Positions 31,365 through 41,202 of a stretch of 64,000 bases of DNA are shown in pieces; within the stretch, counting starts at the first letter, position 1; each line of letters begins with the position of its first letter. Made by a program: the position numbers and the translations under genes. Below the pieces are notes generated by a model. The model was not told the DNA's origin, did not search any database, and was given only the letters and a program-made list of their open reading frames with translations. Source of the DNA: Euglena gracilis (taxonomy: Eukaryota; Euglenida; Euglenophyceae; Euglenales); NCBI GenBank assembly GCA_039621445.1, contig CP154954.1:36131703-36195702 (forward strand), given 5' to 3'.

Positions 31365-32690
31365 TTTCATACCCCAGTGGGCTTCGGCCCTGGGGTGGGG
31401 GGGCAGATTGCCAGCCCCCGCACAGGTTTTTTGCATACCCCAGTGGGCTTCGGCCCTGGGGTTGGGGGGGACGATTACCATCCCCCGGACAGGTTTTTCA
31501 CACACCCCAGTGGGCTCCGGCCCTGGGGTGGAGGGGGGGGCAGGTTTGGCCCCCGGGCAATCTTTTTCAGTTCCAGTGGGCTTCGGCCCTGGACAAGGGA
31601 TCAGGATTTTCTCATGATTTCGAATTTGCCTGTTTAACAGCAATGTGTTTTGGCTTTCCTGGTTCAACAGACTTGGTGGAACGCCACAGGCACCACGGTT
31701 GTCCCGCGACCCTTGGACAGTTTTTTTCATTCCCTGGTGGGCTTCGGCCTCGGACTGGGGAGGGGAGGGTACAGCGGTTTGTTGACCCCTGGACAGTTTT
31801 TTACTCCCTGGTGGTCACTCGCCTCGGACTGGGGAGGGGGAGGGTACAGCGGTTTGCTGACCCCCGGACAGTTTTGTACTCCCTCGTGGGCACTCGTCCC
31901 GGACTGGGGAGGGGGGGGGAACAGCGGTTTGCTGAACCCTGTACACATTTTTGTCCCAGTGAGCTGCTGCCCTGGGGGGGGGAACGGCGGTTTGCTGACC
32001 CCCGGACAGGCAGATTTTATTGTTTGTTGTTTGTTTGGTTTGTTTCCCTGGGGAGTGTGTTTCGACCCTCCCAGCGGAAAGGCAGGGCCGGTAGTGCCTT
32101 GCGTGCCGGAGGGACGGAACACCAAGAAGGTACTGCCCTCAGGTTATTCCTTATTGTTTTGCTGTACAATTGCACTTGCAACGCTCTGCCTCAGAATGTT
32201 ATGGGGTAGACACAGTCGTCTTTTGAAGGAACCATCGACTGAAAGATTGCATATTTTTGAATCGGTTTCAGATTTTGTTGTGTTTGTTGATCACTCCAGG
32301 AAAGTGACCCCCCAGTGGGCTTAGGCCCTGGGGGGCGGGGGGGGCAGAAGAGTCAGCCCCAGGGTTTCTGACCCCAGAGTGCCACGGCCCTGGGGGGGGG
32401 GCAGATTTTTCGGAAAAATCGCCCCACAGATGTTTCGGGCAGCACCCCTGTGAGATTCGACCCGGGGGGGGGTGACGTTTCGAAAAGAAAAAAAAAACGC
32501 TGCACAGATTTTTCGCAAAAATTTTCGCCCCCTGAGAGTCACGACCCAGGGAGGAATTTACGGTTCGGACCCCCCCCGAAAGGGGTGATGAACACCAATG
32601 TAAATATGAGCCCAGGGTTGTTTTTTGACCCTCTTTCAGCATCGCCCCCAGTGAGCTACGTATGTGTTTCGGCTCCTGGGAGCCGTTTTG
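31365..32690 (+). repeat. Array of about a dozen stable hairpins, 65-75 bp apart
   Basis: Units centre on CCCAGTGGGCTTCGGCCCTGGGG. This folds as an outer stem CCCCAG/CTGGGG, a one-base bulge and an inner stem GGGC/GCCC closed by TTCG, the very stable UUCG tetraloop. The best copies are near 31372, 31437, 31505 (CTCC loop) and 31573. Diverged copies follow near 31734, 31806, 31880, 31953, 32311 and 32371, and weaker ones to 32660. Between hairpins there is a G run and a word like CCCCCGGACAGGTTTTT. Compensating changes (GTGGGC...GCCTCGGAC) suggest that the fold rather than the sequence may be kept. No gene is supported in this stretch. Confidence 0.6.
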
Positions 32691-32700
32691 AGATGGGGGG

Positions 32701-33026
32701 TGTGAGGGGGCGCTGCTGAAGTAAAATTCTTCTGAGGGTGAATCCTATTAAGAATTGGGAATCCCAGTTTTCAGCTGTATTTTTATCTGACCTTACCCTC
32801 TGTTCTGTAGCTCACAACTGTCTTAAGTTGATTGCCAATGGCTTGGATGTCTTATCTTTCTTGCTTGGTTTGAAGTTGGAAGTAGACACTCAAGAGTGGG
32901 GATATGGAAGCGCCAGGGGGAATATCAGGAAAATTGATGAATTGGATAAGGAAAAGTTCAAGAACCACCCAGGGGCGCCGGGGTCGCAGGGAACCAGGGA
33001 TGGCGACACCGGTGGTCCCCTCTCAC
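32701..33026 (+). repeat. TRIM2 right LTR
   Basis: The second copy of the 325-bp repeat. It differs from the left copy at about ten positions by eye and is followed by GATTTGGCCAAAA of the satellite. Confidence 0.8.
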
Positions 33027-33538
33027 GATTTGGCCAAAAACGCAAGGAAAATGACTTTTTATGGGGCGTCCGTTACCAACGTGCTATTTTGCGCCTCCCA
33101 GACGGTAACTGCTGCGCTTCTTGCGCACGCCCGGCGCGGGCAAAATTGCGCCTGTCCGCCCGCCGCCCTTCGCAACAGTTAGTTAAAGGATCGCCGTCCT
33201 CTAGCCGGGGCAGAGCGCTCTTTTTTGGAGCGCCGGCGCAGCGGATTTTGGCCAAAAACGGCCGAAAAATGACGTTTTTGGGGCTTCTGTTACCAACGTG
33301 CTATTTTGCGCCTTCCGGACGGTAACTGCTGCGTTTTGTGCACGCCCGGCGCGGGCAAAATTGCGCCTGTCCGCCCGCCGCCCTTCGCCACAGTTAGTTA
33401 AAGGATCGCCGACCTCTAGCCGGGGCAGAGCGCTCGTTTTTGGAGCGCCGGCGCAGCGGATTTTGCCCAAAAACGGCCGAAAAATGACGTTTTTTGGGGC
33501 GTCCGTTACCAACGTGCTATTTTGCGCCTCCCGGACAC
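33027..33538 (-). repeat. Satellite A segment ending at element C
   Basis: About 2.4 monomers with subfamily A features (GGACGGTAACTGC, GCCGGCGCAGCGG). It ends abruptly at CGCCTCCCGGAC where unrelated coding sequence begins. Confidence 0.9.
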
Positions 33539-33723
33539 GCGCCTGAGCCGCAGCAAAGCTCCGCCCCCCAAAGGCAAGACCATCGGCCACAGCCGTGGTG
33601 GCACCGGGAAGTGGATGCAGAGTGGGATGGTGTGGAAGAAGAAGAGGAAGAAGCTGTCTGGCAAGTGGGCAAGGGAAACAAACGGCAAGATAGGAGGCCC
33701 CCGACACCTCCAAAGCTGTCTGA

Positions 33724-34140
33724 GAAGAAGGAAGAGCAACCGACAAGCACGGTGCAACCCGGACCACAGCCCACCCAAAGTTCACCGTCACTGCCACCGG
33801 CGGTGCATCATCGGGACAGTGGCAGAATGCCCTGTACCAAGGCGGAGCGTCGTGGAACAACTCATGGGATGCCAAAGGCAAAGGAAAAGGCAACCCACAA
33901 TGGTCAAAAGGAGGAGATGGCAAAGCTGGTGGACAAGACAAGGGTGGCAAAGGCAAAGGCGATGAGAAAAACAAGAGCAAAGGGAAGGGAGATGGAAAAG
34001 GCAAAGGAGGAAAAGACGCCGGCCGAGGGAGGAGTGTCGCCGCAGTGCAGGAGTGGGAGGGGTGAAGGGGCCGCCCAGGCCCCAGGGGAGGAGGCCTGGA
34101 CAGGCAGTCAAAACCCCGAGCCGGAGACCGGCATGATGAA
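33724..34140 (+). pseudogene. gag: Element C Gag-like basic region (Lys-Gly repeats)
   Basis: In the frame shared with the downstream Pro/His/Gln region I read GASSGQWQNALYQGGASWNN and then repeated Lys-Gly words (DAKGKGKGNPQW, DGKGKGGKDAGRGR). Such basic Gly-rich tails bind nucleic acid and sit where a Gag nucleocapsid would be. A stop follows VQEWEG, after which the frame resumes. No CCHC knuckle is seen. Confidence 0.4.
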
Positions 34141-35877
34141 GTGCACGAGGTGAGAACCGTGCAGGTGTGCTCCACCACCCTGTCCAGGCATCGAGAGGAG
34201 GAAGGATGGCAGGTGGTGGAGAAAAAGAAACGAAACCGCAAGCCAAGACAATCACCTCCGATGACACAACCCGACAAGGGTCAAGGCACAAAGGGAAGGA
34301 AGGAAGAAGAAGGGGAGAGATCCACGCCAATGCCAAGGAAATGGCAAAGATCGACGACAACAAACAACAACCACTCCAAGGGAAAAGTAAGTAAGCAGGA
34401 AACAACAACCTCATCACGACAACAACCTCAAGGGTCAGCATCTACCACACAACACCCTCCCCGCGACACCAACCGGCATCCACAACAAGAAAAGCAACAC
34501 CTACCCCAAAGAAAGCAACATCCACTGCGCGACGCCGACCTGCATCCACCACAAGAAGAGCACCCAAAAAGCCTGACAGCCATGCAACAGCCCGACAACA
34601 AGCCACCAGAAACCCGGCAGCCCCCCCACGAGCATCATCCGCCACAAGAACCGTCATCCCCACCCCAACATCCCCACCATCAACAGCTCCCACCAGAACG
34701 CTCCTCTAACCCGCTGCAGCCACCCCACGAGCGTCATCCGCCACAGGAACCGCCATCTCCACCCCAGCATCTCCACCATCGACATCTCCCACCGGAACGG
34801 ACATGTAACCCGCAGCAGCCACCCCACGAGTGTAATCGTCCACAAGAACCGTCATCCACACCCCAACATCCCCTCCAACGACATCTCCCACCAGAACGGA
34901 CATCCGAATCCCGACCCCGACTGCAGCCGCCGCCACTAGAACCGACACCGTCGTCCAAGCTGCATCCTCCCCAGCGACCACTCCCACCAGAACCTTCATC
35001 TTCAGTGCAACAACTACCTCGACAGAAGCTACCCCACAAACCCGCATCATCATCAGAGCGACATCTACTCCAACGTCAACATCCACCAGAACCTTCATCT
35101 TCTCCACAGCATCCACCATCGCCGCTGCCGCCACGAGAACCGACTCCATCATCTAAGCCACATCCACACCAACCGCAACTCCCACGAGAACCTTCATCCA
35201 CGTCACGACATCCGTCGTCGCAGCCGCTGCCACGAGAACTGTCTTCATCTTTGCAGCGACATCCACCCCAACATTATCGTCCACAAGAACCTTCATCTTC
35301 TTCGCGACACCCACTTTCGTGGCTGCCACCACGAGAACCGTCTCCGTCATCTCAGCGACACCCACACCAACTTCATCGCCCACAGGAACCGTTCTCTCCT
35401 CCGCAACATCCACAATCGCTACAACCCCCACAAGAACTGATTTCGTCATCTCAACAGCATCCACATCAACCACAACTCCCACCAGGACCGTCATCAGCAT
35501 CACCGCGACAGCTGCCTCTGGAACCGTCATTAAGGCGACATCCTCATCAATGATATCACCCACGGGAACCGTCATCTACTTCGCAACATCCACTGCCACT
35601 ACAGCCGCCACTCGAACAGACATCATCATCACAAGGAAATACCCACCAAACACCTCCCCCACAAGAACGTTCATTTTCGTCTCAACATCCACCTCAACAA
35701 CAACCTCCACCGGAACCGACTTCTTCATTGCCGCATTCCCACCAACAACACCAACCACCAAGCGATTCCTAGCATCAACCACAACCGCCTCAAGAAGGAT
35801 CAAGGCAACATCTACCACAAGAATCACCGCATCCACATCCAACATCCAGCAACATCGCCCAAGCCACATCCACATCC
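34141..35877 (+). pseudogene. Element C Pro/His/Gln/Ser-rich repeat region
   Basis: The frame runs 34141-35553, is cut by TGA (35551-35553) and TAG (35770-35772), and otherwise stays open into the methyltransferase, so this is the native frame. The peptide is built from words such as PPHERHPPQEPPSPPQHLHH and LPPERT, encoded by an imperfect minisatellite. It is probably a disordered spacer between Gag and the methyltransferase. A Ser/Thr-rich ORF in another frame (35319-36053) is a shadow. Confidence 0.55.
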
Positions 35878-36702
35878 GTGCCTCCAGACTCAGTGACGCC
35901 AGAAGCAAAGTTCTCTGGGACAGGCAGAGTCCGCAGGGCCCTGGAGGCCCTGGGCTACCATGTCGTGAGTGTCGACTGGGATTCCCGGTGGCACCCCGAT
36001 GTGGTGGCGGACATCCGGCGATGGGAGTACTGGCAGCAGTATTCCCCTGGTGACTTCGATCTGGTGGCAGCATCCCCACCATGCACCGAGTACTCATCGG
36101 CAATGACGACAAGGCCTAGGCGGTTGAGGCAAGCAGATGCGGTGGTGAGGAAGACAAGGGAGATCATCCAGTACCTCGCTCCGGCGAAGTTGTGGATCGA
36201 GAATCCCCGGTACGGGCTGCTCCGCAGGAGGCGAGTAGTCCGAGACCTGGCCTTCGTGGACCTCGACTACTGCATGTTTGAAGACTACGGCTACCGGAAG
36301 CCCACCCGGTTCTGGTTACCGAAGGAGATGGCCAGGGATCTCACCAACGTGTTGTGCGATGGCCGATGCAAAAGCTCGGTGCAAGGGGACAAAGGAAGAC
36401 GTCGCCACCGGTTCCAGCTGGGAGGCAGGTGCCCCAACAGGGTGTCACGAGAGGAGGCGTACAGAATCCCGTGCGGCGTGGTGGAGTACCTGTGCCAAGG
36501 CAAAAGGACCACAAGCAGCGACCGAAGCAGAAGGAGCAGTACGCAACAGCCAAGTGCAAGAGGTGACCATCAAGCCGTGGCACGTACAGCCGGCCCGCTT
36601 TCAAGTGGGCAGGATGCAAAGGAGAGGAGGCGGATGCCGTTGCTGGTGGAAGTAACCCTGGAAGCCAATGGTGAGTGCTACAAAGCAAAAGCGCTGATAT
36701 GA
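35878..36702 (+). CDS. Element C C5-cytosine methyltransferase domain
   Basis: Open for 274 codons; the start is nominal because the frame comes from upstream. Motif I KFSGTGRV near residue 12 (35911); acidic ribose-binding DWDSRWHPD; motif IV SPPCTEYS with the catalytic Cys at 36082-36084 (residue 69); motif VI IENPRYG at 108; then FEDYGYRKPTRFW, in place of the usual QxRxR region. The layout and spacing match the element A/B domain one for one, so they share an origin. It is compact, with no obvious large target recognition domain. It leads into the protease through VTLEANGECYKAKALI, where an extra base at about 36700 breaks the frame. Confidence 0.7.
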   Translation: MPPDSVTPEAKFSGTGRVRRALEALGYHVVSVDWDSRWHPDVVADIRRWEYWQQYSPGDFDLVAASPPCTEYSSAMTTRPRRLRQADAVVRKTREIIQYLAPAKLWIENPRYGLLRRRRVVRDLAFVDLDYCMFEDYGYRKPTRFWLPKEMARDLTNVLCDGRCKSSVQGDKGRRRHRFQLGGRCPNRVSREEAYRIPCGVVEYLCQGKRTTSSDRSRRSSTQQPSARGDHQAVARTAGPLSSGQDAKERRRMPLLVEVTLEANGECYKAKALI

Positions 36703-37384
36703 CACCGGAGCCCAGACGTCTCTCTGCCGGAGGGACCTGCTGCCAGAAGCCTCCTTCACGCAGTCCAGCAATCCGCTGCTGCTCAAGACAGTGAGTGGCG
36801 AAGAGCTTCACGGAGGGAAGAACGAGGCCACCCTCACTCTCTCCTTCGAAGCAAGGAGCGAAGAAGGCGTGCCAGTGGGCAGCCAGTGGAGCAGCACCTT
36901 CACCGCACACGACGGGGACATCGGCTGCGACCTCATCCTCGGATATCCGTGGTTGAAGGTCAATCGCCTCGACGTGCAGCCTTGGAGGGATGCACTCCAG
37001 CTGCATGATCCGCCACGGTGGGTGCTGTGCGTGCAAAAGAACAGCACCGTCCAAGGACAAGGAAGATTGACAGCAGCAGTGGTCACCCAGCAAGAGCCGC
37101 AACCACACCCAGCATCCTCAACCCAACATCCCCTCCAGCAACCCCTGTCATCAACGGCAACACAACATCAAGAGGATGAAGAGTGTCTGTTGGAAGATGA
37201 AGAAGATGTCGAGGAGCAAATGCTGGCATTGGTAGAGAAGATGCGGATGTGCATTCCCGGAGAGATCCATGAAGCCGAGGAGGACGAAGGTGCGTCGGAT
37301 GAGGAGATCTCCGACAACGAGGCACTCCAGGAAGCAGCAAGGCACATCCTCCAAGTGCAGGGCGAGCAGGTGTAAATAAGAGGC
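36642..37384 (+). pseudogene. pro: Element C aspartic protease and linker, frameshifted
   Basis: VEVTLEANGECYKAKALI is followed, after one surplus base at about 36700, by DTGAQTSLCRRDLL, the protease active site (ALIDTGA). The next frame (36791-37375) has DIGCDLILGYPWL, the second protease hallmark, and then an acidic linker (EDEEDVEEQMLAL). An in-frame TAA at 37373-37375 separates it from RT. Confidence 0.6.
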
Positions 37385-38458
37385 GTGGTGAAGTCAGACG
37401 ACGAGCATCCAGATCCACTTGCATCCAAGCTCCGGCAAGAAATCCTGGATGAATACGCAGGTCGCGTCTTCCGGGAAAGAGTGTGGCCAAATCCCCCAGC
37501 AAGAGGGACGCATGGCAAGGCCGTGCTCAGGCTGAAGCCAGGAGCAGTGCCAGTGGTGGGCAGAGTGATCCACCTGAGAGGAGAAAGGCATGATGCCCTG
37601 AGGAAAATGGAGGCAGAGTTCCGGAAGGACGGCAAGCTGGAACCCGGGAGGGGACCGTGGAGAGCAGCCGCCTTCCCAATAAAAAAGAAAAGCGGGAAGT
37701 GGAGACTGGTGTGCGATTACGCGCTCACCAACAAGCAGCTGCAGCCGGACAGCTACCCGCTGCCCCTCACCGAGGAGATCGTGGCCGAGCAAGCAACATG
37801 TGAGCTGTGCAGCACAGTGGACCTCCGGGATGCCTTCCATCAAGTCGCCCTTGACGCCCAGTCCCGGCCAATCACCAACATCCAAATGCCGGGCGGCCTG
37901 TGGCAGTGGACCGTGGTCCTACAAGGGATCAATGTGGGCCCAGCACTGCTGCAACGGGACTTCGATGCGACGTTTGCGGGACTGCAAAGGCACTCAAGGC
38001 CGTACTTTGATGACATCATCATCCGCACCAAAAGAAAAGTCGGCCAATCGGAAGGCCCATGCCACAGATGTCCGGGAGACGCTGGCAGCCCTTGAGCGCG
38101 ACAAGTGGGTCTCGGACCCCAAGAAGGTCAAGTTGTTCATGCGCCGAGTGGAGTTTGTCGGCCATGTGCTGGGAGGAGAAAGAAAGTCGCCAGCCCCAGG
38201 AAAACTGGCAGCGGTCCAGAAGTGGGAGCTGCACAAGAACGTCTCCAGCCTCCGGGCATTTTTGGGGCTGTGCAATTATAACAGCGGATACGTGCGAATG
38301 TTCGCCGAATATGCGGCACCGCTGCAGGAAAAGCTGAAGCTGCCAGAGCTCTCCAAAGCAGGCAGCAAACACCCGGTGACATGGACCAAGGAGGAAGAGA
38401 AGGCGTTCGAGTGCCTGAAGCAGGCACTCGTGGCGGACCTTGAGCTGTACCACATGGA
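37385..38458 (+). pseudogene. pol: Element C reverse transcriptase
   Basis: Reads KSGKWRLVCDYALTNKQ, YPLPLTEEIV, STVDLRDAFHQVAL and YFDDIII (near 38000-38020), the RT signature. The frame shifts at about 38040 after IIRTKRK and continues as the thumb and connection (RRVEFVGHVLGGERKSPAPG, LRAFLGLCNYNSGYVRMF). Order and motifs are Ty3/Gypsy type. The catalytic YFDD is intact but the frame is not. Confidence 0.75.
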
Positions 38459-38564
38459 GCCGATTTCGGCCGAAAATGGCCGAAAAATGACGCTTTTTGG
38501 GGCGTCTGTTACTTGCTTGCTATTTTGCGCCTCCCGGGCGGTAACGGCTGCCTTTTACGCACCC
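38459..38564 (+). repeat. Half satellite monomer embedded in RNase H
   Basis: The text from CGATTTCGGCCGAAAATGG through TATTTTGCGCCTCCCGGGCGG to TTTTACGCACCCC is about 105 bp of satellite subfamily B, diverged at several bases. It sits between LELYHMEP and KPFVLWTDASDY, which are adjacent in related elements. It is not at an edge of the element and has no duplication I can see. Confidence 0.85.
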
Positions 38565-39060
38565 CACCAAGCCGTTTGTCCTTTGGACAGACGCATCGGA
38601 CTATGCAGTGGGTGCGGCGCTGGAGCACTTCCCACTGGTGGAAGGACTCCCGTCCCTCGCGGACATCCAGCCAGGTGCCTCCATCCCCGTGGCCTTCATG
38701 AGCCGCAAGCTCACCGATGGCCAACGTCAGAAGTGGGACACAAGGGACAAGGACACGTATGCAATCGTCTCCGCCCTGCACAAGTGGGCGCCGTCCATTC
38801 TGGACAACGAGGTGCTGGTGACAAGAGCCTACAAGGGTGGTACAAAGAGCATGTCGCAGGAGTCGGCCCACAAGGCCGCCGAGCAAGGTGGTATGCAAAG
38901 CTCAACAACTTCTGGCTGGAAGTCATCCATGTTCCAGGCCAAGCAAACACCATCGGAGATGCGCTCTCAAGATGGGCATATCCCGCCAGCCAAGGCTTCA
39001 AGGACATCACCTGGCATGGCACCGATCAAGACACGACAGAAATGCAAAAGCAAATCCAGA
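38565..39060 (+). pseudogene. Element C RNase H, interrupted
   Basis: KPFVLWTDASDYAVGAALEH, VAFMSRKLTDGQRQKWDTRD and YAIVSALHKWAPSIL are in one frame. KSLQGWYKEHV, EVIHVPGQANTIGDALSRWA and the tail are in another. These are the RNase H acidic residues and the ADALSRW-type end seen in A/B. A short deletion removes the LTDH segment near 38820. Confidence 0.65.
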
Positions 39061-39759
39061 ATGAGAAGGAACTTGAGATATCGTGTCCAAAGGACACTCA
39101 CCCAAGCGACACAGCCACCGAAGAAAAGCAAGTATGCGTCATACGACTCAAGCACAAAAGCACCGAGAACACCGAAGTGGCAGTGACCACCCGAGCACAG
39201 ATGAAAAAGAACCAGCCAGCACCAACAGCCAAGGGGTCCACCGACACGGAGACGCCAAGCCCAGCACGACAAGACACAGCAAGACCCACCAGACCCACCA
39301 GAGAAACCAGCAGCATGCCAAAGAAAAACGAAAAGCCAGCAGTCCCACAGACCAGCAGCAAATCAGCCAAGGACTCAGTGGAGGACGGGGAGGACGTGGT
39401 GGAAAACACAGCACCCACAGCAGAAACACTCGGGGGAAAGGATGCCACAAAATCAACCGCCGACCCAACAACCTCATCACCCCATCAACATCCCGAAACC
39501 TCTATCGTGCAGCCGCAACCTCCGTCTTCCAGCATCCCAGCACCCTCACCATCCTCACCATCACCCGACATTCCAACATCCTCCCCAACCACACCTGCCC
39601 CTGATCATCCCATCACCAACCCCGCAGACGCCGAGGAGGACATCGACATCTACACCACGGACTGGGGACCGCACTACGAGAAGTGCTCCAGATGGCAAAC
39701 CGTGTGGCACGACACCAAGATCGGAGACCCGTGGCCCAAGGGCTACCGGGTTGAACACA
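39061..39759 (+). other. Element C low-complexity linker between RNase H and integrase
   Basis: An open frame rich in Thr, Pro, Ser and Lys (VAVTTRAQMKKNQPAPTAKG to SSIPAPSPSSPSPDIPTSSP), ending with DIYTTDWGPHYEKCSRWQTV. The words VAVTTR and the position between RNase H and integrase match the linker of elements A and B, which read HVAVTTRSGRDT there. No catalytic motif is present. Confidence 0.5.
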
Positions 39760-40794
39760 AGAGGCTCCTGAAGGATGGGGTGTGGTGCGTGCCAACGGGC
39801 CTGGTGGCATGCCTAAACGGGCCATTGGGCAGGCGAGATGCTGATGAAGGAGGCTCACCGTTTCTTCCAGTTCGCCGACGACGAGGAAGGCAAAGAAGCT
39901 GGCCGAGAGGATGCAGAAAATCTGCAGCTACTGCCAAGCAGTGGAACACCCCCATCAGCCGCTGAACCTGAAGATGACACCGACACCGGTGCCCCCAACA
40001 TCATGACCAGTGTCTGCATCGACCTGTTTGTGATGCCCGAGGTGGAGTTCGAGGGCAAGCTGCTCAATGTCGTCGCGGGCTGCATCCACGGACACAGTGG
40101 CTGGGTGGTGGCCAGGGCACACCACACGAGGGGGTTGACGGCAGCCAAGGTCGCCAAGGCGATGTACTGCAAGTGGTGGTCGCCCCATGGGATCCCAAGT
40201 GTGATCACCTCGGACAGGGGGCCCCACTTCGCAGGAGCGTGGTAGTGAACGATGTGTGCCCTGCAGGGCGTGCGGCACGCTTACTCCCGAGCACACCACC
40301 ACCCCGCCAACGGCAGAGCAGAGCAGATGGGGGCACAGCTGCAGAAGCAGCTGCGGCACTTCCACGAGGAGAATGGAATTCCGTGGGTGGAAGCACTCCC
40401 CATCGCTGTCAAAAAAAAACGCCTCAATGACAAAGAAGGACCAAGCGGGCTATCACCATATGAAGTGCTCTATGGAAGGCACCGGCCGTATGCTGGTGTT
40501 TCCTACGAGCCACCCACCAAGGCCGAAGATGCAGTCAGCGAGCGGCAGAAGTTGGTGGACAAGAAAGTCACAGACACCGTGAACCACCTGCACCATAAAA
40601 AGACCGAGCAGTTGAACAAGCGACGCAAGGAGTTGCCACCACTGCAGGCTCCCTTGTTTCCATGGATTGAATCTGAATTATGCGTTGGAATTCAATTCTT
40701 CAAATTACAGTGTTCAATTCAATCAAATACAAAGATTTCAAAGAAACCAAAGGAAACTGCCAAAGGAGAAATTGCTTTCAAGGAGATCAAATAA
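39760..40794 (+). pseudogene. int: Element C integrase
   Basis: The core is read in one frame from 39838 to 40794: CIDLFVMPEVEFEGKLLNVV (first Asp), ITSDRGPHFAGAW (second Asp), then stops TAG TGA at 40243-40248, then HHHPANGRAEQ (Glu). The C-terminal part includes LSPYEVLYGRHRPYAG, a conserved Ty3/Gypsy integrase motif. The N-terminal zinc region is damaged. The end (KISKKPKETAKGEIAFKEIK) is not a chromodomain. Confidence 0.7.
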
Positions 40795-41202
40795 AACCTC
40801 AAGGAATTAGCCTACCAGGAGCGCCACAAGGAGTTTTCAAAGGTACTTGCTGGATTTGGCTGGGCTAAGTGGCTATAAGGGTGGGAAGCACGCCCTGAAA
40901 ACCCCTAGCATCCAGGCTTTTCCGCCCCCCCCCCCTCTGTCCCCCCTCAATTTCTCCCCCAGCAAGCGCACACGTACGGCTCCGTAGACCCCCAGAGGCA
41001 TCGCAGGAGGCACCCCCCTCCACTCCGCCGCCGGGAATACTAAAAAATGGATACCAAACCCTTTCCAAGCACCCACGGAGCTTCCCAGGGCCCCCGTGGG
41101 GGCTGAGCCCACCCGTGCACCTCCCCCCCCTTCGCCGGATCCGTGACCCGGGACCCACCCTGCCGGAACCCCAGCGAGACCGGTACCCCCCCTGGGAAAC
41201 TT
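40795..41202. other. Unassigned tail of element C
   Basis: About 400 bp of GC-rich sequence with C runs (CCCCCCCCCCCTCTG) and no ORF I would support. It is not satellite and not similar to the A/B 3' region by eye. It may be the element C 3' non-coding part or an LTR fragment. Satellite resumes at TTCCGTTACCAACG. Confidence 0.4.

Larger units (their letters stand above)
30173..33026 (+). mobile_element. TRIM2: non-autonomous LTR element, 2.85 kb
   Basis: Two direct repeats of about 325 bp (30173-30498, 32701-33026), starting TGTGAGGGGGCGCTGCTG and ending CCCCTCTCAC, enclose 2.2 kb. A candidate 5-bp duplication GATTT flanks it (30168-30172, 33027-33031) and both sides are the same satellite phase. 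A G run (GAGATGGGGGG) precedes the right repeat. There is no RT, integrase or protease. The interior has one 234-codon ORF that starts in the LTR, then an array of hairpin-forming repeats. It is larger than a typical TRIM; a LARD-like or deletion derivative is an equally good name. Confidence 0.75.
33539..41202 (+). mobile_element. Element C: relic of a second Ty3/Gypsy family with methyltransferase
   Basis: No LTRs, primer site or target duplication can be found, so both ends look truncated. Order: basic KG-rich region, Pro/His/Gln-rich repeats, C5-methyltransferase, protease, RT, RNase H, low-complexity linker, integrase. It has many in-frame stops and several frameshifts, and half a satellite monomer lies inside RNase H. 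It is homologous to A and B but clearly a different family: YFDD instead of YVDD, different Gag, no Dam-like domain and no chromodomain seen. It also marks the boundary between satellite subfamilies A (left) and B (right). Confidence 0.75.

Noticed and set aside
35319-36053. Ser/Thr-rich mucin-like protein in element C
   Set aside because: It is a shadow of the Pro/His/Gln frame, which is continuous with the methyltransferase domain apart from two stops.
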